Of a DNA stretch of 13,117 nucleotides, positions 1-6,489 are shown piece after piece (position 1 is the stretch's first letter; each line of letters begins with the position of its first letter). The position numbers and the translations under genes were made by a program. The notes under the pieces were generated by a model that was given only the letters and a program-made list of their open reading frames with translations, was not told the origin of the DNA and made no database searches. Source of the stretch: an uncultured Amaricoccus sp. (GTDB taxonomy: Bacteria; Pseudomonadota; Alphaproteobacteria; Rhodobacterales; Rhodobacteraceae); assembly GCF_937858865.1 (NCBI RefSeq), contig NZ_CALLYO010000161.1, forward strand, positions 1-13,117, read 5' to 3'.

Positions 1-97
1 CTTCCCGCCCGCCGGGTCGGGCGCTGCCCTCTTCACCCTGGAGCGGCGGTCCGCACGCGGCCCAGCGCAGCGACCAGGGCGGTCGGCCGGAAATCGC
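1..97. other. Left-edge sequence before ubiB, no gene recognised
   Basis: Only 97 bases are visible. One plus-strand frame is open from the edge and ends in a TGA that overlaps the ubiB ATG (ATGA arrangement), which could be the tail of an upstream co-transcribed gene. ubiE is the usual upstream neighbour in related bacteria, but the residues encoded here do not look like a UbiE C-terminus, so I do not call it. The ubiB frame itself also stays open to the edge. I see no clear promoter or Shine-Dalgarno sequence. Confidence 0.3.
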
Positions 98-1624
98 ATG
101 AGGGGGCCGCACAATCTCTGGCGCCTGATCCGCACGGGCGCGACCTTCGAGCGCACCGGCGCGATGCGCACGGCGCTCGAGGCCTTCGACGCGCCGCCGG
201 CGCTCCGGGTCGCCGCGCGGGTGCTCGGCTGGCCGTTCCAGTGGCTGGGCCTCCCCGGCGATCCGGCGCAGCCGCCGATCCTGCGCGCGCTGACCGCGCT
301 CGGGCCGGCCTACATCAAGTTCGGCCAGCTCCTCTCCACCCGGCCGGACGTGGTGGGGCCGGAGCTCGCCGCGCAGCTGACCGTGCTGCAGGACAAGCTG
401 CCGCCCTTCCCGATGGCGGAGGCGCGGGCGGCGATCGAGCACGAGTTCGGCCAGCCGCTCGACGAGCTCTTCGCCGACTTCGAGCCGGCGGTCGCCGCCG
501 CCTCGCTGGCGCAGGTGCACCGGGCGGAGCTGCGCGCCACCGGGCAGACGGTGGCGGTCAAGGTGCTGCGGCCGGGGATCGAGCGCGCCTTCCTGCGCGA
601 CGTCGACGCCTTCTACTTCGCCGCCGGGATGATCGAGCTCCTCGCCCCCTTCGCCCGGCGGCTGCGGCCGAAGGCGGTGATCCGGCATTTCGAGGGCGTG
701 GTGCTCGGCGAGCTCGACCTCAGGATGGAGGCGGCGGCGGCGGCGGAGTTCGCCGCCAACACCGAGCGCGACCCGGGCTTCCGGGTGCCGGCGGTGATCT
801 GGCCGGCCTCCGGGCGGCGGGTGCTGACGCTCGAGTGGGTGAGCGGGATCAACCTCGGCGACGTGGAGGCCCTGCGCGCCAGCGGGGCCGATCTCGTCCG
901 GCTCTCGGAGCGGATCATCCAGGCCTTCCTGACCCAGGCGCTGCGCGACGGCTTCTTCCATGCCGACATGCACCAGGGCAACCTGAAGCTCGGGCCGGAC
1001 GGGGCGCTGGTGGCGCTCGACTTCGGCATCATGGGGCGGATCGACGCCTATACCCGCCGGGTCTATGCCGAGATCCTGATCGGCTTCCTGCACCGCGACT
1101 ATGCCCGGGTGGCCGAGGTCCACTTCGAGGCGGGCTACGTGCCGGCCGAGCAGGACCGCGACGCCTTCGCCCAGGCGCTGCGCTCGGTCGGCGAGCCGAT
1201 CTTCGGGCAGGACGCGACGAGGATCTCGATGGCGCGGCTGCTCGGGCATCTGTTCGAGGTGACCGAGCGGTTCGGGATGGAGACGCGCACCGAACTCATC
1301 CTGCTGCAGCGGACCATGGTGGTGGTCGAGGGGGTGGCGCGCAGCCTCAACCCGCAGATGAACATGTGGGAGACCTCGCGGCCGGTCGTCACCGACTATA
1401 TCCGGGCGAACCTCGGGCCGGCGGCGATGGCGCGCGACCTCGCCGGGATGCTGCGCGTGCTGGGCCGCTTCGGGCCGCAGCTGCCGAAGCTCGCCGAGGC
1501 GGCGCTGGCGCGGACCAACGCCCCGCCCCCGCCGCCGCCGCCCCGCCGGGCGCCGGGCTGGGCCTATGCGCTCGCCGGGGCGCTGGTCGGGGCCGGCCTG
1601 GTGGTGCTCGGCTCGCTGCTCTAG
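98..1624 (+). CDS. ubiB: UbiB/ABC1-family atypical kinase, ubiquinone biosynthesis
   Basis: This is a 508-residue member of the UbiB (AarF/ABC1/ADCK) protein-kinase-like family, which is needed for ubiquinone biosynthesis in aerobes and is thought to act as an ATPase helping the membrane-bound Ubi complex rather than as a protein kinase. Visible hallmarks in order are the KFGQ motif (residues 74-77), the Ala-rich nucleotide loop around AAASLAQVH (133-141), the VAVKV lysine (K155), the conserved glutamate in ELDLRMEA (E211), the catalytic-loop motif HADMHQGN (288-295) and DFG (308-310). A proline-rich linker (about 474-484) leads to a C-terminal hydrophobic helix (about 488-508) that should anchor it in the inner membrane. 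The ATG at 98 gives the N-terminus MRGPHNLWRLIRTG typical of alphaproteobacterial homologues. No good Shine-Dalgarno is seen, which fits translational coupling to an upstream gene. The Gln in HADMHQGN replaces the Pro of many relatives. Confidence 0.95.
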   Translation: MRGPHNLWRLIRTGATFERTGAMRTALEAFDAPPALRVAARVLGWPFQWLGLPGDPAQPPILRALTALGPAYIKFGQLLSTRPDVVGPELAAQLTVLQDKLPPFPMAEARAAIEHEFGQPLDELFADFEPAVAAASLAQVHRAELRATGQTVAVKVLRPGIERAFLRDVDAFYFAAGMIELLAPFARRLRPKAVIRHFEGVVLGELDLRMEAAAAAEFAANTERDPGFRVPAVIWPASGRRVLTLEWVSGINLGDVEALRASGADLVRLSERIIQAFLTQALRDGFFHADMHQGNLKLGPDGALVALDFGIMGRIDAYTRRVYAEILIGFLHRDYARVAEVHFEAGYVPAEQDRDAFAQALRSVGEPIFGQDATRISMARLLGHLFEVTERFGMETRTELILLQRTMVVVEGVARSLNPQMNMWETSRPVVTDYIRANLGPAAMARDLAGMLRVLGRFGPQLPKLAEAALARTNAPPPPPPPRRAPGWAYALAGALVGAGLVVLGSLL

Positions 1625-1632
1625 GAACCGCA

Positions 1633-1658
1633 CGGGAGTCGCACGCGTGCGACTCCCG
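1633..1658. repeat. Perfect 26-bp palindrome at the ubiB/doxX convergent junction
   Basis: Each arm is 13 bases (CGGGAGTCGCACG) and there is no spacer between arms, so the element is fully symmetric on both strands. It begins 8 bases after the ubiB stop codon, between convergent ubiB and doxX. As RNA it would fold into a long GC hairpin and could stop transcription from either side, but neither strand has a following T-run, so it is not a textbook intrinsic terminator. A small stem (GCAA/TTGC) follows at 1659-1670. Its ten central bases, GCACGCGTGC, recur in the palindrome at 6508-6529. Confidence 0.75.
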
Positions 1659-1714
1659 GCAACTCGTTGCAACTGAAGCACATTCCGGGGGCTGTTAACC
1701 CCGAGGAAAGGATC

Positions 1715-2137
1715 TCAGACCGTCGCCGGCCGCCCCTCCGCACGGGCGTCGAGCGAGTAGCGGCCGGCGCCGAGGACGGCGAGGGCGAGGAAGCCGCCGG
1801 CGATGGCGAGGTTCTTCTGGAAGCTGATGATCTGGCCCATCCGCTCCATGCCCTCGAGCCCCTGCGCCGGCAGATAGTGGAAGAAGACCGCCGCGACGAC
1901 GCAGAAGAGCGCCAGCGCCAGCGACGCCCAGCGGGTCTGCCAGCCGACGAGCACGGCGAGGCCGCCGAGGAGCTCGATGGCGATGGCCGGGAAGGCGAGG
2001 ACGCCCGGCAGCCCGCTCGAGGCGGTATAGGCCATCGTGCCGGAAATGTCGCCGAGCTTGCCCCAGCCGGCGAGGATGAACATGAAGGCGAGAAGGACCC
2101 GGGCGGCGAGCGCGCCGGCGGAGGATGCGTTGGTCAT
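1715..2137 (-). CDS. DoxX-family integral membrane protein
   Basis: This is a 140-residue DoxX-family protein, a small four-helix inner-membrane family found in many bacteria; members have been linked to quinone- or thiol-related redox chemistry, but the role of this one is not known. Four hydrophobic segments are visible: about residues 9-27 (LLAFMFILAGWGKLGD follows), 47-67 (LAFPAIAIELLGGLAVLVGW), 71-91 and 107-127. The glycine/lysine turn AGWGKL and the FQKNLAIAGGFL segment are characteristic of the family. The ATG at 2137 is chosen because AAGGGG lies 8 bases upstream and the preceding in-frame residues are polar and Arg/Cys-rich with no family resemblance; an ATG at 2215 is possible but unlikely. 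It lies 125 bases downstream of nusB on the same strand, far enough to have its own promoter, and converges with ubiB. Confidence 0.85.
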   Translation of the reverse strand: MTNASSAGALAARVLLAFMFILAGWGKLGDISGTMAYTASSGLPGVLAFPAIAIELLGGLAVLVGWQTRWASLALALFCVVAAVFFHYLPAQGLEGMERMGQIISFQKNLAIAGGFLALAVLGAGRYSLDARAEGRPATV

Positions 2138-2186
2138 GGCGGTTGCCCCTTGCTTGCTGCGGGCGCACGTCCGCGCCTCGCCGTTG

Positions 2187-2199
2187 CATCTGGCAGATG
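2187..2199. promoter_or_regulatory. Inverted repeat upstream of doxX (possible operator)
   Basis: CATCTG and CAGATG flank a single base, giving 6-bp arms about 50 bases upstream of the doxX start codon. Position and symmetry suit a repressor or activator site in the doxX promoter region, and the minus strand has a weak -35-like TTGTTT upstream. No known regulator site is recognised, and a 6-bp inverted repeat can occur by chance. Confidence 0.25.
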
Positions 2200-2209
2200 G
2201 CCTGACCGA

Positions 2210-2241
2210 AAACAATCTCGGCCGATGGCAACTGATTGTTT
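2210..2241 (-). terminator. Candidate terminator hairpin downstream of nusB
   Basis: AAACAATC at 2210-2217 and GATTGTTT at 2234-2241 form a perfect 8-bp inverted repeat with a 16-base loop, starting 21 bases after the nusB stop codon on the minus strand. The T-rich descending arm (GATTGTTTTC on the minus strand) is terminator-like, but the stem is AT-rich and the loop large, so termination would be weak. In this very GC-rich region it is a clear AT pocket. It could equally be part of the doxX promoter or operator region. Confidence 0.35.
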
Positions 2242-2262
2242 CCGAGCCGGAGAGACCGGGGC

Positions 2263-2772
2263 TCAGCCGCCGGCGAAGGCCTCGGGGCGGGCGGCGCGGG
2301 CCATGTGGTCGAGGACGCCGTTCACGAAGCGCGCCTCCTTGCCCTCGGGATAGAAGGCCTTGGCCACGTCGAGGAACTCGTTGATCGTCACCTTCGGCGG
2401 GGTGTCGGTGGCGACGAGCTCGGCCCCGGCGGCGCGGAAGAGCGCCCTGAGCGTCGGGTCGATGCGGTCGATCGGCCAGCGCGCGACCAGCGCCCGGTCG
2501 GTCAGCTGGTCGATGCGAGCCTGCTCGGTGACGGCGGCGGTGAGCAGCGCGCGGAAATGCGCGACGTCGGGATCGGCATAGGCCACGCCGTCGATCTCGG
2601 CGCCGAGGCGGTGGGTCTCGAACTCCTCGATCACCGTCTCGAGGCCGGCGTCGGCCGCCTCCATCTGGAACAGCGCCTGCACGGCGTAGAAGCGGGCCGC
2701 CGAGCGCATCCGGCGCGCCTGGGCGGCGGTCGGCCGCGGCGGGGTCGCGGGTGGGGTCGCGGGCGGGGTCAT
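2263..2772 (-). CDS. nusB: Transcription antitermination factor NusB
   Basis: NusB is a small all-helical RNA-binding protein that, with NusE (ribosomal protein S10), binds boxA and prevents premature termination in rRNA transcription. The 169-residue product shows the family pattern: a helical start (ARRMRSAARFYAVQALFQME), the middle region with the DRALVARWPIDRIDPTLRAL segment, and the C-terminal signature INEFLDVAKAFYPEGKEARFVNGVLD. It is longer than E. coli NusB (139 aa), mainly through a Pro/Thr/Ala-rich N-terminal extension (TPPATPPATPPRP) encoded by a short tandem repeat. The ATG at 2772 overlaps the ribH stop codon (ATGA), which indicates translational coupling, and fixes the start; a longer in-frame reading to 2958 lies inside ribH and has no NusB similarity. 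The ribH-nusB pairing is a common conserved arrangement. Confidence 0.95.
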   Translation of the reverse strand: MTPPATPPATPPRPTAAQARRMRSAARFYAVQALFQMEAADAGLETVIEEFETHRLGAEIDGVAYADPDVAHFRALLTAAVTEQARIDQLTDRALVARWPIDRIDPTLRALFRAAGAELVATDTPPKVTINEFLDVAKAFYPEGKEARFVNGVLDHMARAARPEAFAGG

Positions 2773-3281
2773 TCGAGCCCCGCCACCCGGAAGCTGCCGT
2801 CGGGGAGCGGGCGCGAGGGGGCGGCGAAGCGGCGCTTCAGCGCGACGAGGTGCATCGCCGCGGCGGCGGCCCCGCCGCCCTTGTCCTGGCCGGCCGGGTC
2901 GGCGCGCACGGCAGCCTGGGCATGGGTCTCGACCGTCAGGATGCCGTTGCCGATGCACACCCCCTGCAGCCCGAGCAGGGTCAGGCCGCGCGAGCTGTCG
3001 TTGCAGACCGTCTCGTAGTGGGTCGTCTCGCCGCGGATGACGCAGCCGAGCGCGACGAAGCCGTCGAAGGCCCCGCCGCGCGCGGCGAGGCCGATGGCGG
3101 CGGGCAGCTCCAGCGCGCCCGGCACCTCGACCAGCTCCTCGCCGGCGCCCGCCTTCGCCACGGCGGCGCGGGCACCGGCGACCAGCGCCTCGGCGATGTC
3201 GCGGTAGAAGGGGGCGACGACGAGGAGGAGCCGCGTCGGCCGGTCGAACCGCGGCAGCGGCAGGATGTGGTGGCTCTCCAA
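2769..3281 (-). CDS. ribH: 6,7-dimethyl-8-ribityllumazine synthase
   Basis: Lumazine synthase condenses 3,4-dihydroxy-2-butanone 4-phosphate (from RibB) with 5-amino-6-ribitylaminouracil to give 6,7-dimethyl-8-ribityllumazine, the penultimate step to riboflavin, in the cytoplasm. In the 170-residue product I see VVAPFYRDIAEALVAGA (21-37), the substrate-loop motif VPGALELP (53-60), GCVIRGETTHYE (79-90) with the catalytic histidine H88, and GNGILTVE (111-118). A short tail (about 152-170) extends past the usual end. The start is the TTG at 3281: no ATG exists before residue 143, and GGAGG lies 6 bases upstream on the minus strand, inside the last codons of ribBX. The gene begins one base after the ribBX stop and overlaps nusB by four, so ribBX-ribH-nusB should be one transcript. 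Confidence 0.95.
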   Translation of the reverse strand: MESHHILPLPRFDRPTRLLLVVAPFYRDIAEALVAGARAAVAKAGAGEELVEVPGALELPAAIGLAARGGAFDGFVALGCVIRGETTHYETVCNDSSRGLTLLGLQGVCIGNGILTVETHAQAAVRADPAGQDKGGGAAAAAMHLVALKRRFAAPSRPLPDGSFRVAGLE

Positions 3282-3292
3282 CTCAGTCCTCC
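3282..3292 (-). promoter_or_regulatory. Shine-Dalgarno fixing the TTG start of ribH
   Basis: On the minus strand GGAGG (3292-3288) is followed by six bases and then TTG at 3281-3279. This near-ideal ribosome-binding site overlaps the end of ribBX and is the main reason for accepting a TTG start for ribH. Confidence 0.8.
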
Positions 3293-4395
3293 GCCGGCGG
3301 GATCGGCCGGGTGCCGGCGATGGCGAGGCCGTAGCCCTCGAGGCCGACCGGCCGCGGGCTCGGCGAGTTGGTGAGCAGCACGAGCTCGCCGAGCCCGAGC
3401 GCGGTCAGGATCTGCGCGCCGATGCCGTACTGGCGCAGCCGGTGCGGCGAGACATGGTCGCCGATCTCGAGCTTCGCCCCCATGTCGCGCAGCAGCACGA
3501 CGACGCCGCGCCCCTCCGCGGCGATGAGCCGCATGGCGTCGTGCAGCTGGTGGCTGCGGCCGCGGTGGATGCCGAGGATGTCCTCGATCGGGTTCATCGC
3601 GTGCATCCGGACCAGCACCGGCTCGGGCGTGGTCAGGTCGCCCTTGGAGAGCACGACATGCTCGCCCCCGCCGGTCGTGTCGGTGAAGACGCGCAGCTGC
3701 CAGGCGCCGCCGTACTCGGAGGTCACCGTCTCGACGGCGGTCTCGCGCACCAGGTTGTCGTAGCGGCGGCGGTAGGCGATGAGGTCGGTGATGGTGCCGA
3801 TCCGGATCGCGTGGCGCTGGGCGAAGGCGACGAGGTCGGGCAGCCGCGCCATGGTGCCGTCCTCGTTCATGATCTCGCAGATCACGCCGGAGGGATTGAG
3901 CCCGGCCAGCCGGGCGATGTCGACGGCGGCCTCGGTATGGCCGGCGCGGACCAAGACCCCGCCCTCGCGGGCGCGGAGCGGGAAGACGTGGCCGGGCGTC
4001 GCGATGTCCTGCGGGCCGGAGCGCGGGTCGATGGCCACGGCGACGGTGCGGGCGCGGTCGTGCGCGGAGATGCCGGTCGTCACCCCCTCGCGCGCCTCGA
4101 TCGAGATGGTGAAGGCGGTCTCGTGGCGCGAGGAGTTCGACTGCGCCATCAGCGGCAGGCCGAGCGCGTCGAGCCGCTCGCCGGGCAGCGTCAGGCAGAT
4201 GAGCCCGCGCCCGTGCGTCGCCATGAAGTTGATCGCGTTCGGCGTGCACATCTGCGCCGGGATGACCAGGTCGCCCTCGTTCTCGCGGTCCTCGTGGTCG
4301 ACGAGGATGAACATGCGGCCGTTGCGCGCGTCCTCGATGATCTCGTCGATCGGCGAGATCGCAGGCTCGAATTCGGACTTCGGAGCGGTTGGCAT
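3283..4395 (-). CDS. ribB: 3,4-dihydroxy-2-butanone-4-phosphate synthase with degenerate GTP cyclohydrolase II domain (RibBX type)
   Basis: The 370-residue protein has two parts. Residues 1-about 210 are a complete DHBP synthase, which converts ribulose 5-phosphate to 3,4-dihydroxy-2-butanone 4-phosphate and formate: the acidic metal/substrate loop VDHEDRENEGDLVIPA (32-47), RHETAFTISIEAREGVTTG, HVFPLRAREGGVLVRAGHTEA and the CEIMNEDGTMAR segment are all present. Residues about 224-370 resemble GTP cyclohydrolase II (RibA), but where RibA has its three zinc-binding cysteines this protein reads MHAMNPIEDILGIHR (264-278), and the whole domain contains no cysteine; the RibA EGRNIGL loop is also lost. 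It therefore should not hydrolyse GTP. This matches the RibBX variant known from proteobacteria, so a separate ribA is expected elsewhere. The ATG at 4395 has a weak GAAAG upstream. ribE lies 115 bases upstream and ribH one base downstream. Confidence 0.93.
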   Translation of the reverse strand: MPTAPKSEFEPAISPIDEIIEDARNGRMFILVDHEDRENEGDLVIPAQMCTPNAINFMATHGRGLICLTLPGERLDALGLPLMAQSNSSRHETAFTISIEAREGVTTGISAHDRARTVAVAIDPRSGPQDIATPGHVFPLRAREGGVLVRAGHTEAAVDIARLAGLNPSGVICEIMNEDGTMARLPDLVAFAQRHAIRIGTITDLIAYRRRYDNLVRETAVETVTSEYGGAWQLRVFTDTTGGGEHVVLSKGDLTTPEPVLVRMHAMNPIEDILGIHRGRSHQLHDAMRLIAAEGRGVVVLLRDMGAKLEIGDHVSPHRLRQYGIGAQILTALGLGELVLLTNSPSPRPVGLEGYGLAIAGTRPIPPAED

Positions 4396-4510
4396 CGGCG
4401 GCTTTCGGTCGTCGCGGGATTGCGTGCGGCAGATAGCGCAGCCTCGCGGCGAACGCCAGAGCCTCGGGACGTGAGCGTCGGGCGAGGATCGGGGGCGGTG
4501 CGACCCTCGA
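4396..4510 (-). promoter_or_regulatory. 115-base ribE-ribBX spacer with weak candidate promoter
   Basis: The gap between ribE and ribBX is long compared with the tight packing downstream. On the minus strand a -10-like TATCTG (4435-4430) lies 18 bases from a poor -35-like CTGGCG, so ribBX could have its own promoter. I looked for the conserved blocks of an FMN riboswitch and did not see them. It holds no gene. Confidence 0.25.
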
Positions 4511-5131
4511 TCAGGCGGGGGTCGCGTATTCCGTCAGCCGCGCCACGTAGCGCGCCAGCGTGTCGATCTCGAGGTTCGCGAGATCGCCCGCCTCGGCCTC
4601 GCCCCAGGTGGTGACGGCGAGGGTATGCGGGATGATGTTGACGCCGAAGACCGCCCCCTCGACCTCGTTCACGGTGAGCGAGGTGCCGTTGAGCGCGACC
4701 GAGCCCTTCGGCGCGACGTAGCGGGCGAGAGCCGCGGGAGCACGGAAGGCGAAGCGGACGCTCTCGCCCTCGGGGCGGCGCTCGACGATCTCGGCCAGCC
4801 CGTCGACGTGGCCCGAGACGATGTGGCCGCCGAGCTCGTCCCCGAGCCGCAGCGCCCGCTCGAGGTTCACCCGCCGCCCCGGCGCCCAGCCGCGGCGGCC
4901 GCTGCGGACGTTGGTGCGGGCGACCGTCTCGGCCGAGAGGACGACGTCGAACCAGGCGCCCGCCCCGTCGGGGCCGCGGTCGGTCACGGTGAGGCAGATG
5001 CCGTCGCAGGCGATCGAGGCGCCGATGGCGATCCCCTCCGCCGCATAGCCGGAGCTGAGGCGCGCGTGCAGGTCGCCGCGATCCTCGAGGCTGACGATGG
5101 TGCCGACGTCGCTGATGATTCCGGTGAACAT
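4511..5131 (-). CDS. ribE: Riboflavin synthase, alpha subunit
   Basis: Riboflavin synthase dismutates two molecules of 6,7-dimethyl-8-ribityllumazine into riboflavin and the RibH substrate 5-amino-6-ribitylaminouracil. The 206-residue product shows the two tandem lumazine-binding barrels of the family: the first begins MFTGIISDVGTIVSLED and contains SIACDGICLTV; the second begins around LGGHIVSGHVDGLAEIVE and contains KGSVALNGTSLTVNEVE. The C-terminal helix (LEIDTLARYVARL) is the trimerisation helix. The start is the ATG at 5131, which gives the invariant MFTGII N-terminus and has GGAAGG 7 bases upstream; a GTG/alternative start 60 bases further up adds an Arg-rich stretch without family similarity. 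It is the first gene of the ribE-ribBX-ribH-nusB block and is divergent from the polysaccharide export gene. Confidence 0.95.
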   Translation of the reverse strand: MFTGIISDVGTIVSLEDRGDLHARLSSGYAAEGIAIGASIACDGICLTVTDRGPDGAGAWFDVVLSAETVARTNVRSGRRGWAPGRRVNLERALRLGDELGGHIVSGHVDGLAEIVERRPEGESVRFAFRAPAALARYVAPKGSVALNGTSLTVNEVEGAVFGVNIIPHTLAVTTWGEAEAGDLANLEIDTLARYVARLTEYATPA

Positions 5132-5162
5132 CGCGCTGCCTTCCGCCTTGCGTCCGCCCGCG

Positions 5163-5191
5163 GTCCTAGCCCGCGCCGGCCGGCGCGGCAA
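5163..5191 (-). promoter_or_regulatory. Candidate sigma-70 promoter of ribE
   Basis: On the minus strand TTGCCG (5191-5186), a 17-base spacer and TAGGAC (5168-5163) form a plausible housekeeping promoter, with a predicted start near 5157 and a leader of about 26 bases before the ribE ATG. The leader is too short for an FMN riboswitch. The hexamers are only partial matches. Confidence 0.45.
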
Positions 5192-5243
5192 GGGCGGCCG
5201 GCGGGTCGCGCGCGGCCCTCCGCCCGGCGCGCGTCGATCTCCG

Positions 5244-5272
5244 CTGGCTCCGGACGCGGAAAATCGCTAACG
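5244..5272 (+). promoter_or_regulatory. Candidate promoter of the polysaccharide export gene
   Basis: CTGGCT (5244-5249), a 17-base spacer and CTAACG (5267-5272) are weak -35/-10 matches, but they lie in the only AT-containing patch of the ribE/wza divergent gap. A start near 5279 would exclude the ATG at 5281 as translation start and favour the one at 5323. Confidence 0.3.
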
Positions 5273-5322
5273 TGCGCGCAATGGCCGGCAAGGCCGGACG
5301 GGCAAGGATGGTGAGGCAATCG

Positions 5323-6438
5323 ATGCAGCGTCCGCGGATCGCGCTTGCGTGCGCGCTCGCCCTTCTCGCGACTCTGGCCGGCTGCACCGTGCCCCGATCC
5401 GGCCCCACCGCCAGCGACATCCTCTCGGGGGGCGAGGAGCTCGGGATGCATGTCGTCACCGTGACGCCGGCGATCGCGGAGACGACGCGCATCGACCAGC
5501 GGCTGGGCTTCGGCCCGGAGTTCACCAACGCGCCGGTGGTGTCGCCCGACACCATCCGCGCCGGCGACCTCGTCTCGGTCAACGTGTGGGAGAATGTCGA
5601 CACCGGCCTCCTCGCCGGGATCGGGCAGAGGGTGACGCCGCTCGAGCGGATCCAGGTCGACCAGATGGGCAACATCTACGTGCCCTATGCGGGGACGCTG
5701 CCGGCCGCCGGGCGCACGCCGAGCGAGCTGCGCGACGAGATCACCGCCAGCCTGCAGTCGCAGACCCCGGACCCGCAGGTCGAAGTCCGCCGCGCCTCGG
5801 GCGACGGGGCGACGGTCAGCGTCCTCGGGGCGGTGCGCGCGCCCGGCGTCTATCCGATCGAGGCGCCGACCCGGCGCCTCTCGTCGATGCTGGCGGTGGC
5901 GGGCGGGGTCGCGGTGGTGCCGGACGTCGCGCAGGTCAAGCTCGAGCGCGGCGGCAAGGTCGGGCGGATCTGGCTGCAGGATCTCTACGACACCCCGCGC
6001 TACGACGTGGCGCTGCGCGGCGGCGACCGGATCATCGTCGAGGAGGACCGCCGCTCCTTCACCGCGCTCGGCGCGACGCAGGGGCAGCGGCGCATCCCCT
6101 TCGACAAGCGCGACATGACGGCACTCGAGGCGATCGCGACGGCGGGCGGGCTCGACGGCTTCTCGGCCGATCCGACCGGGGTCTTCATCTTCCGCGACGA
6201 GCCCGCCGAGGTGGCGCGCCGGGTGCTCGGCGCGAGCGATCTCGCCGGGCCGCAGCGCATGGCCTACATCATCGACCTGACCGGGCCGGAGGGGCTCTTC
6301 GCGGCGCGCGAGTTCGTCGTCCGCGACGAGGATACCGTCTACATCACCGAGGCGCCGATCGCCTCCTGGGCGCGGATGCTGACGATCGCCACCGCCACCG
6401 CCGGGCTGACCCGCACCGTCGAGGTCATCGCGCAGTAG
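5323..6438 (+). CDS. Wza-type polysaccharide biosynthesis/export lipoprotein
   Basis: The 371-residue product belongs to the outer-membrane polysaccharide export (OPX/Wza) family, which forms the outer-membrane channel for capsule or exopolysaccharide secretion. It starts with a lipoprotein signal peptide: MQRPR, a hydrophobic core, then lipobox LAGC with the acylated cysteine at residue 21. A Poly_export domain follows at about 72-155 (SPDTIRAGDLVSVNVWE, QVDQMGNIYVPYAGTL), then two SLBB-type segments at about 162-200 (VSVLGAVRAPGVYPIEAP) and 244-280 (TALGATQGQRRIPFDKRD). The start at 5323 has GGTGAGG 6 bases upstream and puts the signal peptide at the N-terminus; ATGs at 5272, 5281 and 5308 are in frame but poorer. 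No glycosyltransferase, Wzc-like kinase or flippase gene is in the window, so the polymer is unknown. It runs opposite to, and splits, the riboflavin genes. Confidence 0.88.
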   Translation: MQRPRIALACALALLATLAGCTVPRSGPTASDILSGGEELGMHVVTVTPAIAETTRIDQRLGFGPEFTNAPVVSPDTIRAGDLVSVNVWENVDTGLLAGIGQRVTPLERIQVDQMGNIYVPYAGTLPAAGRTPSELRDEITASLQSQTPDPQVEVRRASGDGATVSVLGAVRAPGVYPIEAPTRRLSSMLAVAGGVAVVPDVAQVKLERGGKVGRIWLQDLYDTPRYDVALRGGDRIIVEEDRRSFTALGATQGQRRIPFDKRDMTALEAIATAGGLDGFSADPTGVFIFRDEPAEVARRVLGASDLAGPQRMAYIIDLTGPEGLFAAREFVVRDEDTVYITEAPIASWARMLTIATATAGLTRTVEVIAQ

Positions 6439-6460
6439 GGGCGTTAACGATGGTTGCCAT

Positions 6461-6486
6461 CCGGTTATCGGGACCGGGGATTATCC
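6461..6486. other. Small stem-loops after the export gene
   Basis: CCGGT/ACCGG (6461-6465 and 6473-6477, loop 7) is directly followed by GGAT-T-ATCC (6478-6486). These two small inverted repeats lie 23 bases after the wza-like stop codon and may help end its transcript, although the bases after them on the plus strand are A-rich rather than T-rich. Confidence 0.25.
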
Positions 6487-6489
6487 AGC

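Noticed and set aside
241..1698. 485-codon open frame overlapping ubiB in another frame
   Set aside because: Arg/Ala/Gly-rich out-of-frame reading of ubiB, no motifs.
2773..2958. 62-codon N-terminal extension of nusB
   Set aside because: It lies wholly inside ribH in another frame and is Arg/Gly/Pro-rich; the ATG overlapping the ribH stop gives the proper NusB start.
4396..4510. FMN riboswitch ahead of ribBX
   Set aside because: Length would almost allow it, but the conserved sequence blocks of the RFN element are not visible on the minus strand.
3265..4614. 449-codon plus-strand open frame across ribBX
   Set aside because: Antisense shadow; the minus strand encodes the conserved RibB motifs.
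5272..5322. Upstream starts of the export lipoprotein gene (5272, 5281, 5308)
   Set aside because: They place Lys/Arg-rich residues before the signal peptide, have poor ribosome-binding sites, and two would lie at or before the predicted transcription start.
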